Below are positions 17,300 to 26,350 of a stretch of 43,063 nucleotides of DNA, piece by piece (within the stretch, counting starts at the first letter, position 1; each line of letters starts with the position of its first letter). Both the position numbers and the translations under genes were made by a program. The notes beneath the pieces are model-generated. The model searched no databases, had not been told where the DNA came from, and saw only the letters and a list, made by a program, of their open reading frames with translations. Source of the stretch: Sphingomonadaceae bacterium (GTDB taxonomy: Bacteria > Pseudomonadota > Alphaproteobacteria > Sphingomonadales > Sphingomonadaceae); assembly GCA_021300355.1 (NCBI GenBank), contig JAJTEF010000005.1:1-43063 (forward strand), in the 5' to 3' direction.

Positions 17300-18196
17300 C
17301 TATTCGGCCTTTGCCTCTTGCGCTTCAAGCCAGCGTGCACGGATGGTGCCCGATGTTTCGCGGCTGCCATCGTGGCTCCACCCCGGTTCGCGCACAAGGT
17401 ACGACAATTTGTGACGCCATGGCGCCGACCAGAGGTCTTGGAATATCCCGACCCATTCGTGAAACACGCTCCATAACAGGTTGAAGGTTCCGAGTTGCCG
17501 GACAATCCCGTAGCGGATTTTCTCGCTATCTACTTCTTCGGTAAAGGTCCCGAACATGCGATCCCAGATGATGAAAACACCCGCATAATTGCGGTCAAGA
17601 TAGCGGGGATTGGTCGCGTGATGCACACGATGATGGCTTGGAGTGTTCATCACATATTCGAACCAGCGCGGGAATTTGCCGATGGCTTCGGTATGGATCC
17701 AGAATTGATAAATGAGGTTAAACGCACCCACGAAGAGCAGCAGGGCCGGGTGAAACCCGATGAGCGCCAACGGAATGCGGAAGATAAAGCCAAGGGCAAT
17801 GAAACCGGTCCATGTCTGACGCAGCGCCGTGGAGAGATTATAATGCTGGCTTGAATGATGGTTTACATGGCTGGCCCAAAACCAGCGGACGCGGTGTCCG
17901 GTGCGATGCGCCCAATAATAAGCCAGATCGTCCAAAACAAAGCATAGGGGCCACGCCCACCACACCCAGCCAATGTCGAACAACCGGTTCTGGTACATCC
18001 ACATCGCCAGACTGAACACCAACGCGCCGGTGAGCGCGCCTGCAACGGTGCTGCCGGTGCCGAGCGCGAGTGACGTCAAGGTGTCGCGCGGTTCATATTT
18101 CTCTGGCGCGCGGCTGCGTGCCCACAGCATTTCTGCGATGATGAGGATGATGAACGCCGGAATGGCATAATCCACTGGGCTGAAAAGTTCAGGCAT
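17300..18196 (-). CDS. Sterol desaturase / fatty acid hydroxylase superfamily membrane protein
   Basis: 298 residues, an integral membrane diiron enzyme. Transmembrane stretches are visible at residues 10-25, 50-68, 75-92 and around 135-165. The histidine clusters that bind the two irons are present: HRTGH (HxxxH) near residue 96, HVNHH (HxxHH) near 110, a lone His in FWIHTEAIG, and HHRVHH near 190. The superfamily inserts a hydroxyl group or a double bond into sterols, fatty acids, carotenoids or alkylglycerols using oxygen. The substrate cannot be told from the sequence. Its start overlaps the stop of the unknown 142-residue protein by 8 nt, which ties the two together, and the DUF442 gene precedes both. 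Confidence 0.9.
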   Translation of the reverse strand: MPELFSPVDYAIPAFIILIIAEMLWARSRAPEKYEPRDTLTSLALGTGSTVAGALTGALVFSLAMWMYQNRLFDIGWVWWAWPLCFVLDDLAYYWAHRTGHRVRWFWASHVNHHSSQHYNLSTALRQTWTGFIALGFIFRIPLALIGFHPALLLFVGAFNLIYQFWIHTEAIGKFPRWFEYVMNTPSHHRVHHATNPRYLDRNYAGVFIIWDRMFGTFTEEVDSEKIRYGIVRQLGTFNLLWSVFHEWVGIFQDLWSAPWRHKLSYLVREPGWSHDGSRETSGTIRARWLEAQEAKAE

Positions 18197-18617
18197 GCGT
18201 ATTTCCCGTTCTATGCGGACCGTTGTTCAAATGCCGAAGGCCAGATGCCCATGACGGTGCGTGTTCACCCAAATTGAGCGTAATGGTTCCAAATGTCTTC
18301 TCGCCTGTTCCGATGGTGAGAAAATTCTGGTCCAAACGGGATTCGCTGTGCCTGTCGAGCAAACGTCCTGCCCATTGCACACCGTGGCGACGGATGAGCA
18401 GGTGCCGTCCCTCATCGTCACGCAGCAATGCCGCGATACCCGCTTTGTCGATTGCGATGTCTACGGGATTGAAACCACAGAGCGTCTCTTCGGCAATGTC
18501 ACGCGCCTGCGCTTCGTTGTGGATGCGGACGTCGCCGCCCAAGCGCCAAAACCGTGCGAGCCATGCGATAAACAAAATCGATGCAATCGACCCGGCAAGT
18601 TGCAGCAATTCTGCCAT
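18189..18617 (-). CDS. Conserved-looking protein of unknown function with an N-terminal membrane anchor
   Basis: 142 residues; I do not recognise a family. Residues 3-22 (LLQLAGSIASILFIAWLARF) form one transmembrane helix or uncleaved signal anchor. The rest is soluble with mixed charge: GGDVRIHNEAQARDIAEETLCGF, then VDIAIDKAGIAALLRDDEGRHLLIRRHGVQWAGRLLD, which reads as alternating strands and helices, and a His/Asn-rich end (HLNNGPHRTGNTHA). Genes on both sides overlap it: the DUF442 gene by 1 nt (TAATG) and the sterol-desaturase-like gene by 8 nt. This tight packing suggests it serves the hydroxylase or its lipid substrate. That is inference from context only. Confidence 0.75.
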   Translation of the reverse strand: MAELLQLAGSIASILFIAWLARFWRLGGDVRIHNEAQARDIAEETLCGFNPVDIAIDKAGIAALLRDDEGRHLLIRRHGVQWAGRLLDRHSESRLDQNFLTIGTGEKTFGTITLNLGEHAPSWASGLRHLNNGPHRTGNTHA

Positions 18618-19048
18618 TAAGAAGCCCGTCCGCGCAACATATCCATCATCGCCGCAACGGACGACAGGTCATAGCCTGCATCAGCGGCCTGTTCCGAAAG
18701 GACGGCGGGATGGTCGCCCTTCGCCGCGCGGGCCAATGCCCATAACAGCGTCGACCGGGTTCCCGACCGGCAATAGGCCAATATCTTGCCGTCTGCATTT
18801 TCAATGGCATCGGCCATCGCCGTGACCTGCCATTCGGCAAAGCCCGCATGTGTCACAGGAATGGCGACATAAGCGATGCCAGCAGCTTGCGCCGCCGCGG
18901 CGATTTCGGCGCCAGATGTCTGGTCGGCGGATTCATCTTCGGGGCGGTTGTTGATGATCAACGAAATGCCGGCGGCTTTCGCCTCTGTCACGTCGGAAAG
19001 GCTGATTTGCGGCGCGGCGAAAAACGAGTCGGTTAACTTACGAAACAT
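18617..19048 (-). CDS. TIGR01244/DUF442 family protein (phosphatase or sulfurtransferase-like)
   Basis: 143 residues from the ATG at 19048 (MFRKLTDSFFAAPQIS); a TTG two codons upstream is less likely. The sequence follows the DUF442 pattern: PQISLSDVTEAKAAGISLIINNRPEDES, then GIAYVAIPVTHAGF, and the Cys-containing loop AYCRSGTRSTLLWALA. The loop CRSGTRS is the C-x5-R phosphate-binding motif of dual-specificity phosphatases, and the same domain is fused to a metallo-beta-lactamase hydrolase in Blh proteins. It is named sulfurtransferase in some databases; a phosphatase-like reaction is at least as likely by motif. It is the first gene of a three-gene unit with the unknown membrane protein and the hydroxylase. 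Confidence 0.85.
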   Translation of the reverse strand: MFRKLTDSFFAAPQISLSDVTEAKAAGISLIINNRPEDESADQTSGAEIAAAAQAAGIAYVAIPVTHAGFAEWQVTAMADAIENADGKILAYCRSGTRSTLLWALARAAKGDHPAVLSEQAADAGYDLSSVAAMMDMLRGRAS

Positions 19049-19154
19049 CAGCAAATCCTGTTATTTGCCGCACAAAGCGGTCATCTGTCCTTCGCCTTAT
19101 TTTAATCTGCAATCGATAACAAGAATGGACCGCGCATTGGCCAGAAACGCCCCG

Positions 19155-20921
19155 CTAAAACTGCGCGATGACCGATAGGAAATCTTCGCCATAGGCTTCC
19201 AACTTGCGTGCGCCGACGCCGCTAATTCGGCCTAAGGCGTGGATGTTAGTTGGCTTGGTCACAGCCATTTCGCGCAAAGTTGCGTCGTGAAAAATAACAT
19301 AAGGCGGAACGCCCACATCTTCGGCCAGCGCACGGCGCTTGGCACGCAGCGCCTCGAACAACGGGTTGCCAATGGGATTGTCCGGTCGACCAGCGCGGCG
19401 TTTGTTGTCGGGCTTTACGATTGCAATCTGGATATTTTGATCGCCGCGCATGATTGCGCGGGCATCGCCCGCCAATTTCAGGCCGCCATGTTCGTTGGCC
19501 ACCATTGCCCCGCGTGCCTGCAAGGCGCGAAACAAGGGCTTAAGCATCGCGGCCTCTGCCTTGCTGACAATCCCGAACACCGAAAGCTGGTCATGCCCCA
19601 ATTGGGTAATGCGGTCATCTTTGCTGCCCGTTAGCACCTTTTCCAAATGGCCCATGCCGAACATCTGCCCGGTGCGATAGGCGGCGGACAAGAGCTTGCG
19701 CGACAGTTCGGTGGCGTCATGAACATCGGGGGCATTCAGGCAATTGTCGCAATTGCCGCACGATTCAGGTGGGCTTTCCCCAAAGTGACGCAGCAGCACT
19801 GCACGCCTGCATCCCGCCGTTTCGACCAGATATGACAGAGCAGCAACGCGCGCCAATTCCGCCTCACGCCGTTCGGGGGCAAGCTCGTTCAGGCGCATGC
19901 GCGCGCGGGTGAAGTCGCCGGCGGACCACAGCATATGCGCCACCGCCGGGTCACCATCGCGTCCGGCGCGGCCGCTTTCCTGATAATAGGATTCGATAGA
20001 TTTCGGCAGGCCAGCATGCACGACAAAGCGCACATCGGGCTTATCGATACCCATGCCAAATGCCACCGTCGCCACCATCACCATGTCTTCGGACGACACA
20101 AACTCCGCCTGCGCCCGCGCCCGTGTCTGCGGCTCCATACCGGCGTGATAGTAAAGCGCCTTGCGGCCGGTTTCTGCGATTTGCGCCGCAATTTTTTCGG
20201 TTCGGTCACGGGTCTGCGCATAAACGATGCCCGCGCCCGGCAGGCTTTTTACCAATGCAGCAATGCCGCTGTTCGGCGCGGCCTCTGCGGTATAGCGGAT
20301 GTTGGGCCGGTCAAAACCTGCCACCATGACGCCATCGCGCGGAATGCCCAGTTGCTCGGCAATATCGTCGCGCGTGTGGGTGTCTGCGGTTGCGGTCAGC
20401 GCAAGGCGCGGCACTTCGGCAAAGTCGTCGAGCAATGGACGCAGCAGGCGATAGTCCGGGCGGAAATCATGCCCCCATTCCGAAACGCAATGCGCTTCAT
20501 CAATGGCAAACAGTGCGATCTTGGTCTCACGCAGCAGGGTGCGAAATTCTTGCCCTGATGCCCGTTCCGGTGCGACATATAACAGGTCGAGTTCGCCAGT
20601 ACGAAACCGGCTGATCGTTTCTGCGCGGTTGTCGTCGGCTGATGTCAATGTTGCCGCGCGAATGCCCACGGCGTCAGCCGCGCGCATCTGGTCATGCATC
20701 AGCGCGATGAGCGGCGAAATGACAATGCACGTGCCGTCCATGATGACTGCGGGCAATTGGTAACATAACGACTTGCCTGCACCCGTCGGCATGATGGCCA
20801 AGGTGCGTTGACCCGCAAGCACCCGCGATACGACCTGTTCCTGCTGCCCGCGAAATTCGGGAAAGCCGAAAATGCGGTGCAACACATCAGATGGGGTGGG
20901 GGACGGAGCGACGGGGGCCAT
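19155..20921 (-). CDS. recQ: ATP-dependent DNA helicase RecQ
   Basis: 588 residues. RecQ unwinds DNA 3' to 5' and acts in recombination repair and stalled-fork rescue. Motifs in order: FRGQQEQVV (motif 0), MPTGAGKSLCYQ with Walker A Lys50, SPLIALMHDQ, IDEAHCVSEWGHDFRPDY (DEAH plus the RecQ aromatic-rich loop), LALTATAD, VATVAFGMGIDKPDVRFVVH and YYQESGRAGRDG. The zinc-binding part follows (Cys of GCRRAVLLRHFG, then SCGNCDNCL), then a winged-helix region and a C-terminal HRDC domain (NPLFEALRAKRRALAEDVGVPPYVIFHDATLREMA pattern). It starts 79 nt after the ABC transporter gene, with AGGG upstream of the ATG. Confidence 0.96.
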   Translation of the reverse strand: MAPVAPSPTPSDVLHRIFGFPEFRGQQEQVVSRVLAGQRTLAIMPTGAGKSLCYQLPAVIMDGTCIVISPLIALMHDQMRAADAVGIRAATLTSADDNRAETISRFRTGELDLLYVAPERASGQEFRTLLRETKIALFAIDEAHCVSEWGHDFRPDYRLLRPLLDDFAEVPRLALTATADTHTRDDIAEQLGIPRDGVMVAGFDRPNIRYTAEAAPNSGIAALVKSLPGAGIVYAQTRDRTEKIAAQIAETGRKALYYHAGMEPQTRARAQAEFVSSEDMVMVATVAFGMGIDKPDVRFVVHAGLPKSIESYYQESGRAGRDGDPAVAHMLWSAGDFTRARMRLNELAPERREAELARVAALSYLVETAGCRRAVLLRHFGESPPESCGNCDNCLNAPDVHDATELSRKLLSAAYRTGQMFGMGHLEKVLTGSKDDRITQLGHDQLSVFGIVSKAEAAMLKPLFRALQARGAMVANEHGGLKLAGDARAIMRGDQNIQIAIVKPDNKRRAGRPDNPIGNPLFEALRAKRRALAEDVGVPPYVIFHDATLREMAVTKPTNIHALGRISGVGARKLEAYGEDFLSVIAQF

Positions 20922-21000
20922 GCCACGCCCTAGCGTGACTGAAGTGTCAGTGACAGAGTGCAGTTGTCTTCAAACCAAGTCGCTTGTGGATAGCGCACGA

Positions 21001-22812
21001 TTATGCCGGTGGGATGGCTTCTTCTTCGGCTTCGCTTTGCTGCCGTGCCCACATTTCGGCATAAAGCCCGCCTTTGCGGAGCAGTTCGTTATGCGTCCCT
21101 TGTTCGGCAACACGTCCGGCATCCAAAACCATGATCTGGTCAGCATCGACGATGGTCGACAGCCGGTGGGCGATGATGATTGTCGTGCGCCGTTCCGAAA
21201 TGCGTTCAAGCGTCGCCTGAATTTCGGACTCGGTGCGACTATCCAGCGCGCTGGTCGCTTCATCAAGGATCAGGATCGGCGGATTTTTCAGCAAGGTCCG
21301 CGCGATGGCCACGCGCTGCTTTTCGCCGCCGGACAGTTTCAACCCGCGTTCGCCGACCTTGGCGGCATATTGCTCCGGCAATGACTCGATAAAGCCGTGA
21401 ATCGATGCGCCGCGTGCGGCCTCTTCGATTTCGATCTGGCTCGATCCCTCACGGCCATAGCCGATATTATAACCGATGCTGTCGTTGAACAGCACGGTGT
21501 CCTGCGGCACAATGCCGATGACGCTGCGCAGGCTTGATTGCGTCACATCGCGCAGATCCTGCCCGTCGATGGTAATGCGGCCGCCGGTGATATCGTAAAA
21601 TCGGTACAGAAGCCGCGCGATGGTCGATTTGCCCGCGCCCGACGGCCCGACCACCGCAAGCGTATGGCCGGGTTCGATTTTGAAGCTGACGCCATTCAGG
21701 ATTTGCCGGTCGGGGTCATAGCCAAAGCGCACATCTTCGAACGCCACCGCGCCGCCCGACACGGCCAAGGCAGGCGCCCCCGGCTTATCCGTGATTTCGG
21801 CGGGCGTATCGATCAGGTCGAACATTGCGGCCATATCCGTGAGGCCTTGGCGAATGGTGCGATACACCATCCCAAGCATATCCAGCGGCCGGAACAGCTG
21901 CGCCAGCAAGGTGTTGACGGTGACAACGTCGCCCGTTGTAAACTGCCCGCGCGACCAGCCCCAAACGACATAGCCCATGGCACCCGCCATCATCACATTG
22001 GTGATCAGCGACTGCCCGATGTTCAGCGCGGCCAGCGAGTTTTCCGATTTGACGGCGGCGTTCGCATAATGATGAACGACCTCAGCATAGCGGCGCGCCT
22101 CGCGCTTTTCAGCGTTGAAATATTTGACCGTTTCATAATTGAGCAGACTGTCGACCGACTTTGCGACGGTCTGCGTATCCAGCTCGTTCATTTCCTCGCG
22201 CAATTTGTTGCGCCAGTTGGTGATGACGGTGGTGTAGGCGATGTAGCTGACCACCATGATCAGCGTCGCCGCAACCATGCCCCAGCCAAATTCAATTTTG
22301 AAATATACGGAGACCAGAACGAGCTCAAGCAAGGTAGGCGCAATGTTGAACAGCAGGAAATAGAGCATGATATCGATGCTCTTCGTCCCGCGTTCGATAA
22401 CCTTGGTCACCGCACCTGTTCGGCGGTTCATATGAAAACGCATCGATAGATTGTGCAAATGGCTGAACACATTTTCGGCCAAGCGGCGGGTGGCCTCTTG
22501 CCCGACGCGCTCAAAGACAACGTTGCGCAGATTGTCGAACAAGACGCCGCCAAAACGCGCACCCGCATAAGCGGCCACGAGCGCAATCGCGATTGCGACG
22601 CTGTCTTCCATGCCGGGAACCATGCGGTCGATGGCTTGGCCATAGACCCATGCCATGCTCAACTGAATAAGCTTGGACACCACCACCAGCAACAGAGCAA
22701 ATATAATGCGCGCGCGCAGCCCCGTCTCACCCTTTGGCCATAAATATGGCAAGAAGCGCCGCATCACGGCGAAATCGGGCTTGGCATCTGAACTGGGGGC
22801 TAATGGTGGCAC
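21001..22812 (-). CDS. Atm1/HMT1-type ABC transporter, fused permease and ATPase
   Basis: 603 residues, half-transporter architecture. Six transmembrane helices lie in residues 30-310, with the region NYETVKYFNAEKREARRY that marks the Atm1/heavy-metal-tolerance group and binds glutathione-type cargo. The ATPase domain has GPSGAGKST (Walker A), the Q-loop GIVPQDTVLFND, signature LSGGEKQRVAIART, Walker B ILILDEATSALD and the H-loop IAHRLST. Relatives such as NaAtm1 from Novosphingobium export glutathione persulfides or metal-glutathione complexes from the cytosol. It likely works as a homodimer in the inner membrane. The frame starts at GTG 22812; an ATG at 22764 would remove 16 residues before the first helix. 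A weak ribosome site leaves the choice open. Confidence 0.92.
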   Translation of the reverse strand: MPPLAPSSDAKPDFAVMRRFLPYLWPKGETGLRARIIFALLLVVVSKLIQLSMAWVYGQAIDRMVPGMEDSVAIAIALVAAYAGARFGGVLFDNLRNVVFERVGQEATRRLAENVFSHLHNLSMRFHMNRRTGAVTKVIERGTKSIDIMLYFLLFNIAPTLLELVLVSVYFKIEFGWGMVAATLIMVVSYIAYTTVITNWRNKLREEMNELDTQTVAKSVDSLLNYETVKYFNAEKREARRYAEVVHHYANAAVKSENSLAALNIGQSLITNVMMAGAMGYVVWGWSRGQFTTGDVVTVNTLLAQLFRPLDMLGMVYRTIRQGLTDMAAMFDLIDTPAEITDKPGAPALAVSGGAVAFEDVRFGYDPDRQILNGVSFKIEPGHTLAVVGPSGAGKSTIARLLYRFYDITGGRITIDGQDLRDVTQSSLRSVIGIVPQDTVLFNDSIGYNIGYGREGSSQIEIEEAARGASIHGFIESLPEQYAAKVGERGLKLSGGEKQRVAIARTLLKNPPILILDEATSALDSRTESEIQATLERISERRTTIIIAHRLSTIVDADQIMVLDAGRVAEQGTHNELLRKGGLYAEMWARQQSEAEEEAIPPA

Positions 22813-22853
22813 AGGGGCCGTATAATTAGATTAAGCGAAAGCGCAAACGTCCA

Positions 22854-23123
22854 TCATGCGCGACCCGAAAGCAGCAACCAGGTCGCGACCGCGTTAATGC
22901 CCGTATATACCCCATATGTCAGCGTGACCGCCAACGACCCGTTATTGGCAAACCACAGCGCACCCATCAGCAACGCCAGTTCGATGGCGTAACTGCCATA
23001 GGGACTGAAATGCGGGCTGAAATAACGCTTGGTTTCTTCAACGAAGGGATGTCCCGATTCTGAAACTGCCTTGTGCATGGCAAAATTGGCAATGCCCATA
23101 AAGAAGCAGAAAATCAGAAGCAT
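22854..23123 (-). CDS. Small membrane protein of unknown function
   Basis: 89 residues with three hydrophobic stretches: residues 1-17 (MLLIFCFFMGIANFAMH), about 42-58 (SYAIELALLMGALWFAN) and 62-87 (LAVTLTYGVYTGINAVATWLLLS). The middle loop is polar, ESGHPFVEETKRYFSPHFSPYG. I do not recognise a named family; it reads like a small conserved proteobacterial membrane protein. It starts 9 nt after the AI-2E-type permease gene and ends 41 nt before the ABC transporter gene, so it belongs to the same transcript. Codon use looks like its neighbours. No function can be assigned. Confidence 0.8.
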   Translation of the reverse strand: MLLIFCFFMGIANFAMHKAVSESGHPFVEETKRYFSPHFSPYGSYAIELALLMGALWFANNGSLAVTLTYGVYTGINAVATWLLLSGRA

Positions 23124-23132
23124 AAACTTGCT

Positions 23133-24269
23133 TTATGTTCCTTCGCGGATTGCGCGCGCTTCATTGCGTTCCGATTGCCGCTCAAGCGCCACCTTAATCA
23201 TCGCGATGATGGGGTCCGCCAGTGCAAGCCCCAATATACCAAACAAGGCGCCGAACAGGATCTGCGCACCAAGCACAAGCGCGGGCGCTAAATCCACCGC
23301 CCGTTTTGCTACCATGGGCACAATCAGATAGCCGTCGACCATCTGGACGACGAAATATACGAAGATCGCATAAAGACCGACATCAACACCCGCCGAAAAT
23401 CCGACGAGGATGATGAGTGCGCCCGATACGATAGCGCCGATGTTGGGCAAAAACGCCAACAGCCCCGTGAGCACGCCCAAAAGCGCCGCCATGGGTACGC
23501 CGCCAAGGCTGAGCAATATCCATGTGCCAAAACCTTCCACCGCCATGCCGAGCAACCGGCCCGCCATCAGGCGGCGTAATACGCTGCCCATTTTGGCGGC
23601 AGTGACATAGAAATGCTCGCGCTCCGCCAGCGGCAACATCCACGCGACGCCGCGTTCATACATACGCGGTTCGGCGGCGATGAATATGGCGAGGACCAGC
23701 ATCATCGCCATGTTGGTCACGGTGCCGACCACCGAAGAAACGGCGGCAGTTAAGCGGCCGACGGAGTTCAAAATCTGCGTGCCGAAGCTTTTGACATCTT
23801 CTGCCGATATGTTGAATCCGGCAGCAGCGATGCGGTTGCCAATGGATTCAATCTGCGTTTCGACAATAGCCTGAAGGCTGGCGGCCTGCGCGGCAAGTTC
23901 GGAGCCGGTAAATACAAATGTCCAATACATGAAACCGAATACGGCAAGGACAACGATGGTCAGGCGGATGCCGCGCGGGATGGGCAACACCCGGCCAAGC
24001 AAACGCGCACCGCCATCAAACATCGCCGCAAGGACTAGACCGCCCACGATGAGCAATAGTGGCTGCGCCAACCAGACAAGCCCGACGACACATGCGGTCA
24101 TGCCAATCCAGACCGCCGCCCGTTTGATCTCGGTGCGGATTATGGGGTCGTAAAGTTCGGTCGGGCCTACTTCTTCGCGAAATGCATCTTCCCGCACCGC
24201 AGGTTTTCTGCGCGCGCGCCGCGCCTTGGCGGGTTTTGCGGCAGGGGTTTCTTTCGCGATATCACTCAC
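23133..24269 (-). CDS. AI-2E family transporter (PerM/YdiK-type permease)
   Basis: 378 residues from the GTG at 24269 ([24 protein letters not shown] follows), which overlaps the lepB stop; an upstream ATG inside lepB (24314) is less likely. The N-terminal 45 residues are rich in Ala, Lys, Arg and Pro and should be cytosolic. Then come about eight transmembrane segments in the PF01594 pattern: paired helices at residues 58-95, a long amphipathic middle region (ETQIESIGNRIAAAGFNISAEDVKSFG), and a closing set with LGGVPMAALLGVLTGLLAFLPNIGAIVSG and DGYLIVPMV. Members have been linked to export of autoinducer-2 or to Na+/H+ exchange, but most are uncharacterised and sphingomonads are not classic AI-2 users. 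The substrate is unknown. Confidence 0.88.
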   Translation of the reverse strand: MSDIAKETPAAKPAKARRARRKPAVREDAFREEVGPTELYDPIIRTEIKRAAVWIGMTACVVGLVWLAQPLLLIVGGLVLAAMFDGGARLLGRVLPIPRGIRLTIVVLAVFGFMYWTFVFTGSELAAQAASLQAIVETQIESIGNRIAAAGFNISAEDVKSFGTQILNSVGRLTAAVSSVVGTVTNMAMMLVLAIFIAAEPRMYERGVAWMLPLAEREHFYVTAAKMGSVLRRLMAGRLLGMAVEGFGTWILLSLGGVPMAALLGVLTGLLAFLPNIGAIVSGALIILVGFSAGVDVGLYAIFVYFVVQMVDGYLIVPMVAKRAVDLAPALVLGAQILFGALFGILGLALADPIIAMIKVALERQSERNEARAIREGT

Positions 24270-25206
24270 GTGTACGGACCTTTTTGGGACGCAGGCTGGT
24301 ACCCGCGCGGTCACCGCGCAGCGATGAAATCCACGTTGCGGGGTTCAGGCCAGTGCTGCCATCGACAGAGAAGGTAATGATTTCCGCACGGCCGCCGATG
24401 CGATCCCATGATACAGGACCGCCAAGGCCACCCAGCGCCTCTGGAACGCGGCTGTCCGAGCTATTGTCGCGGTTGTCGCCCATCAAGAACACATGGCCCG
24501 CAGGTATTTTTACAGGCTCCATATCATCGGTCTCGCGTCTGCGGGCATCGATGGTGTCATATTGCACGCCATTGGGCAGCGTTTCGCGAATGACGGGCAA
24601 ATGACATGTCATGACGCCATTATCGCCCCGCGTCAGTGCGCCCGGAAAATCATAATCATTGCATGGATTGTTGGCATCGACAGGCAAAACCAGATTGGGC
24701 TGGGTATCTTGCCTAACGGGTTTGCCGTTCAGGAAAATCTGACCTTCGCGCAAGGCAATCGTGTCACCGGGCAGGCCAATGACGCGTTTGATCCAGTCCT
24801 GATATTTGCCCTTCGGCGTCAAAATGACAATATCACCACGGGCTGGCATTTTCCCCCAGACCCGCTTCTGGCTCTCCGGAAGCGGGACGGCCAGCGCCTC
24901 CACTTCCTCGCGCAGCACCAGCCAGCGAAATATCGCGACCGGATTGGGAATGGTGGGCGACACATGGCTCCAGCCATACGGATATTTGCTCACGAACAAC
25001 CGGTCACCCACCAACAATGTCGGCATCATCGATATTGACGGGATATAAAAGGGCTTTGCAATGAAACTGTGAAACGCAAGAACGGCCATCAACAGCCAGA
25101 ACATCCCTTTGATTTCCGCCCAAGCAGCAGAGGCCAAGCCGCGTTTTTCAGGGGCTGGAGTGGACGGGACATTGGGGTCGATATTGTCGGTGGTCAAACT
25201 GGTCAT
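24262..25206 (-). CDS. lepB: Signal peptidase I
   Basis: 314 residues from the ATG at 25206 ([12 protein letters not shown]), which overlaps the acpS stop as ATGA; the longer open frame would reach far into acpS. One membrane anchor lies at residues 34-51 ([18 protein letters not shown]). The catalytic serine is Ser59 in PSISMMPTL (family pattern S-x-S-M-x-P-T) and the general base is Lys140 in [12 protein letters not shown]. Box [18 protein letters not shown], is intact. A long insert between Lys140 and box E contains two Cys residues (NNPCNDYD and MTCHLP), which could form a periplasmic disulfide. The enzyme removes signal peptides from secreted proteins at the outer face of the inner membrane. 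In many alphaproteobacteria rnc and era follow; here an AI-2E permease gene does. Confidence 0.96.
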   Translation of the reverse strand: MTSLTTDNIDPNVPSTPAPEKRGLASAAWAEIKGMFWLLMAVLAFHSFIAKPFYIPSISMMPTLLVGDRLFVSKYPYGWSHVSPTIPNPVAIFRWLVLREEVEALAVPLPESQKRVWGKMPARGDIVILTPKGKYQDWIKRVIGLPGDTIALREGQIFLNGKPVRQDTQPNLVLPVDANNPCNDYDFPGALTRGDNGVMTCHLPVIRETLPNGVQYDTIDARRRETDDMEPVKIPAGHVFLMGDNRDNSSDSRVPEALGGLGGPVSWDRIGGRAEIITFSVDGSTGLNPATWISSLRGDRAGTSLRPKKVRTRE

Positions 25207-25613
25207 GCCTTTTGCGATGGTAACGCTTCGATAATGACAAATGCCTGCGCCCATGGGTGGTCATCAGTCAGTGTCAGATGAATATGGGCTTCATAGCCCG
25301 AAGGAATCATTGCGTCGAGCCGCGCTTTTGCGCCGCCCGTCAGCGCCAGCGTTGGCGCGCCTGACGGTGCGTTGACGACGCCGATGTCTTTCATGAACAC
25401 ATTATGTCTGAATCCGGTTCCAACAGCTTTGGAAAAAGCCTCTTTGGCTGCAAAGCGTTTGGCATATGTGCCCGCCCGCGTGAATGGCCGCTTGCCAGCC
25501 TTGGCGCGTTCGATGTCGGTAAAGACGCGCTTTTCAAACCGTTCGCCAAAGCGCTCAAGCGAGTTCGCGATGCGCTCAATATTGCATAAGTCGGAACCAA
25601 GCCCGATTATCAC
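25203..25613 (-). CDS. acpS: Holo-[acyl-carrier-protein] synthase
   Basis: 136 residues, typical AcpS length. It transfers 4'-phosphopantetheine from CoA to the Ser of acyl carrier protein. [15 protein letters not shown] at the N-terminus holds the Mg-binding Asp8, and [15 protein letters not shown] holds the second acidic ligand in the WxxKEAxxK motif form. [19 protein letters not shown] is the closing strand pair. Both ends overlap neighbours by 4 nt (ATGA with pdxJ upstream and lepB downstream), so translation is coupled along pyrE-pdxJ-acpS-lepB. Confidence 0.96.
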   Translation of the reverse strand: MIIGLGSDLCNIERIANSLERFGERFEKRVFTDIERAKAGKRPFTRAGTYAKRFAAKEAFSKAVGTGFRHNVFMKDIGVVNAPSGAPTLALTGGAKARLDAMIPSGYEAHIHLTLTDDHPWAQAFVIIEALPSQKA

Positions 25614-26350
25614 CGCGCGAGGTCCATTAACGTCCGCATCTTCCGGACGCTTTCCTCCAGACCAATGAAGATCGCCTCACCAATCAGATAGTGCCCGATG
25701 TTCAGCTCTGCAAATTGGGGAATGGCAGCGATGGGTTGGACATTTTCAAATGTCAGGCCGTGGCCAGCATGTGGTTCGATACCATTTTTAGCCGCAAGTG
25801 CGGCCGCGTCCTCAATGCGGCGAAGTTCTATTTCGCGTTCTTCGCCGTCGGCATGCGCATATTTGCCGGTGTGAAATTCAACGACGGGCGCTTTCAGGCG
25901 GATGGCCGCTTCAATCTGGCGGGCGTCGGGTTCAATGAACAAGCTTACGCGAATGCCTGCGTCCGCCAGCCGCGTGACGATGGGCGCGAGATGATTGTGT
26001 TGCCCCGCGGCATCCAGCCCACCCTCGGTCGTGCGTTCTTCGCGCCGTTCGGGAACGATGCAGGCAGCATGCGGCTTATGCCGCAGCGCGATTTCCAGCA
26101 TTTCGTCGGTTGCGGCCATTTCCAAATTAATGGGCAAGCGGATTTCCCGCATAATCGCATCGAGGTCAGCGTCGCGAATATGCCGGCGGTCTTCGCGCAA
26201 ATGGACGGTGATGCCATCGCCGCCGGCTGCCTCGACCATATGGGCGGCGCGCATCGGATCGGGATGCATGCCGCCACGCGCATTTCGGATCGTCGCAACA
26301 TGGTCGATATTGACGCCAAGGCGCAGACGAGGCGAATGCTCTATCTTCAT
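25610..26350 (-). CDS. pdxJ: Pyridoxine 5'-phosphate synthase
   Basis: 246 residues, a TIM-barrel enzyme that joins 1-deoxyxylulose 5-phosphate and 3-amino-2-oxopropyl phosphate to pyridoxine 5'-phosphate, the final ring-forming step of DXP-dependent vitamin B6 synthesis. Motifs: [17 protein letters not shown] at the N-terminus, [16 protein letters not shown]-like [14 protein letters not shown] with the conserved [42 protein letters not shown] and [14 protein letters not shown]. Overlaps of 4 nt link it to pyrE before and acpS after. It supplies the cofactor for thrC, encoded elsewhere in the window. Confidence 0.97.
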   Translation of the reverse strand: MKIEHSPRLRLGVNIDHVATIRNARGGMHPDPMRAAHMVEAAGGDGITVHLREDRRHIRDADLDAIMREIRLPINLEMAATDEMLEIALRHKPHAACIVPERREERTTEGGLDAAGQHNHLAPIVTRLADAGIRVSLFIEPDARQIEAAIRLKAPVVEFHTGKYAHADGEEREIELRRIEDAAALAAKNGIEPHAGHGLTFENVQPIAAIPQFAELNIGHYLIGEAIFIGLEESVRKMRTLMDLAR

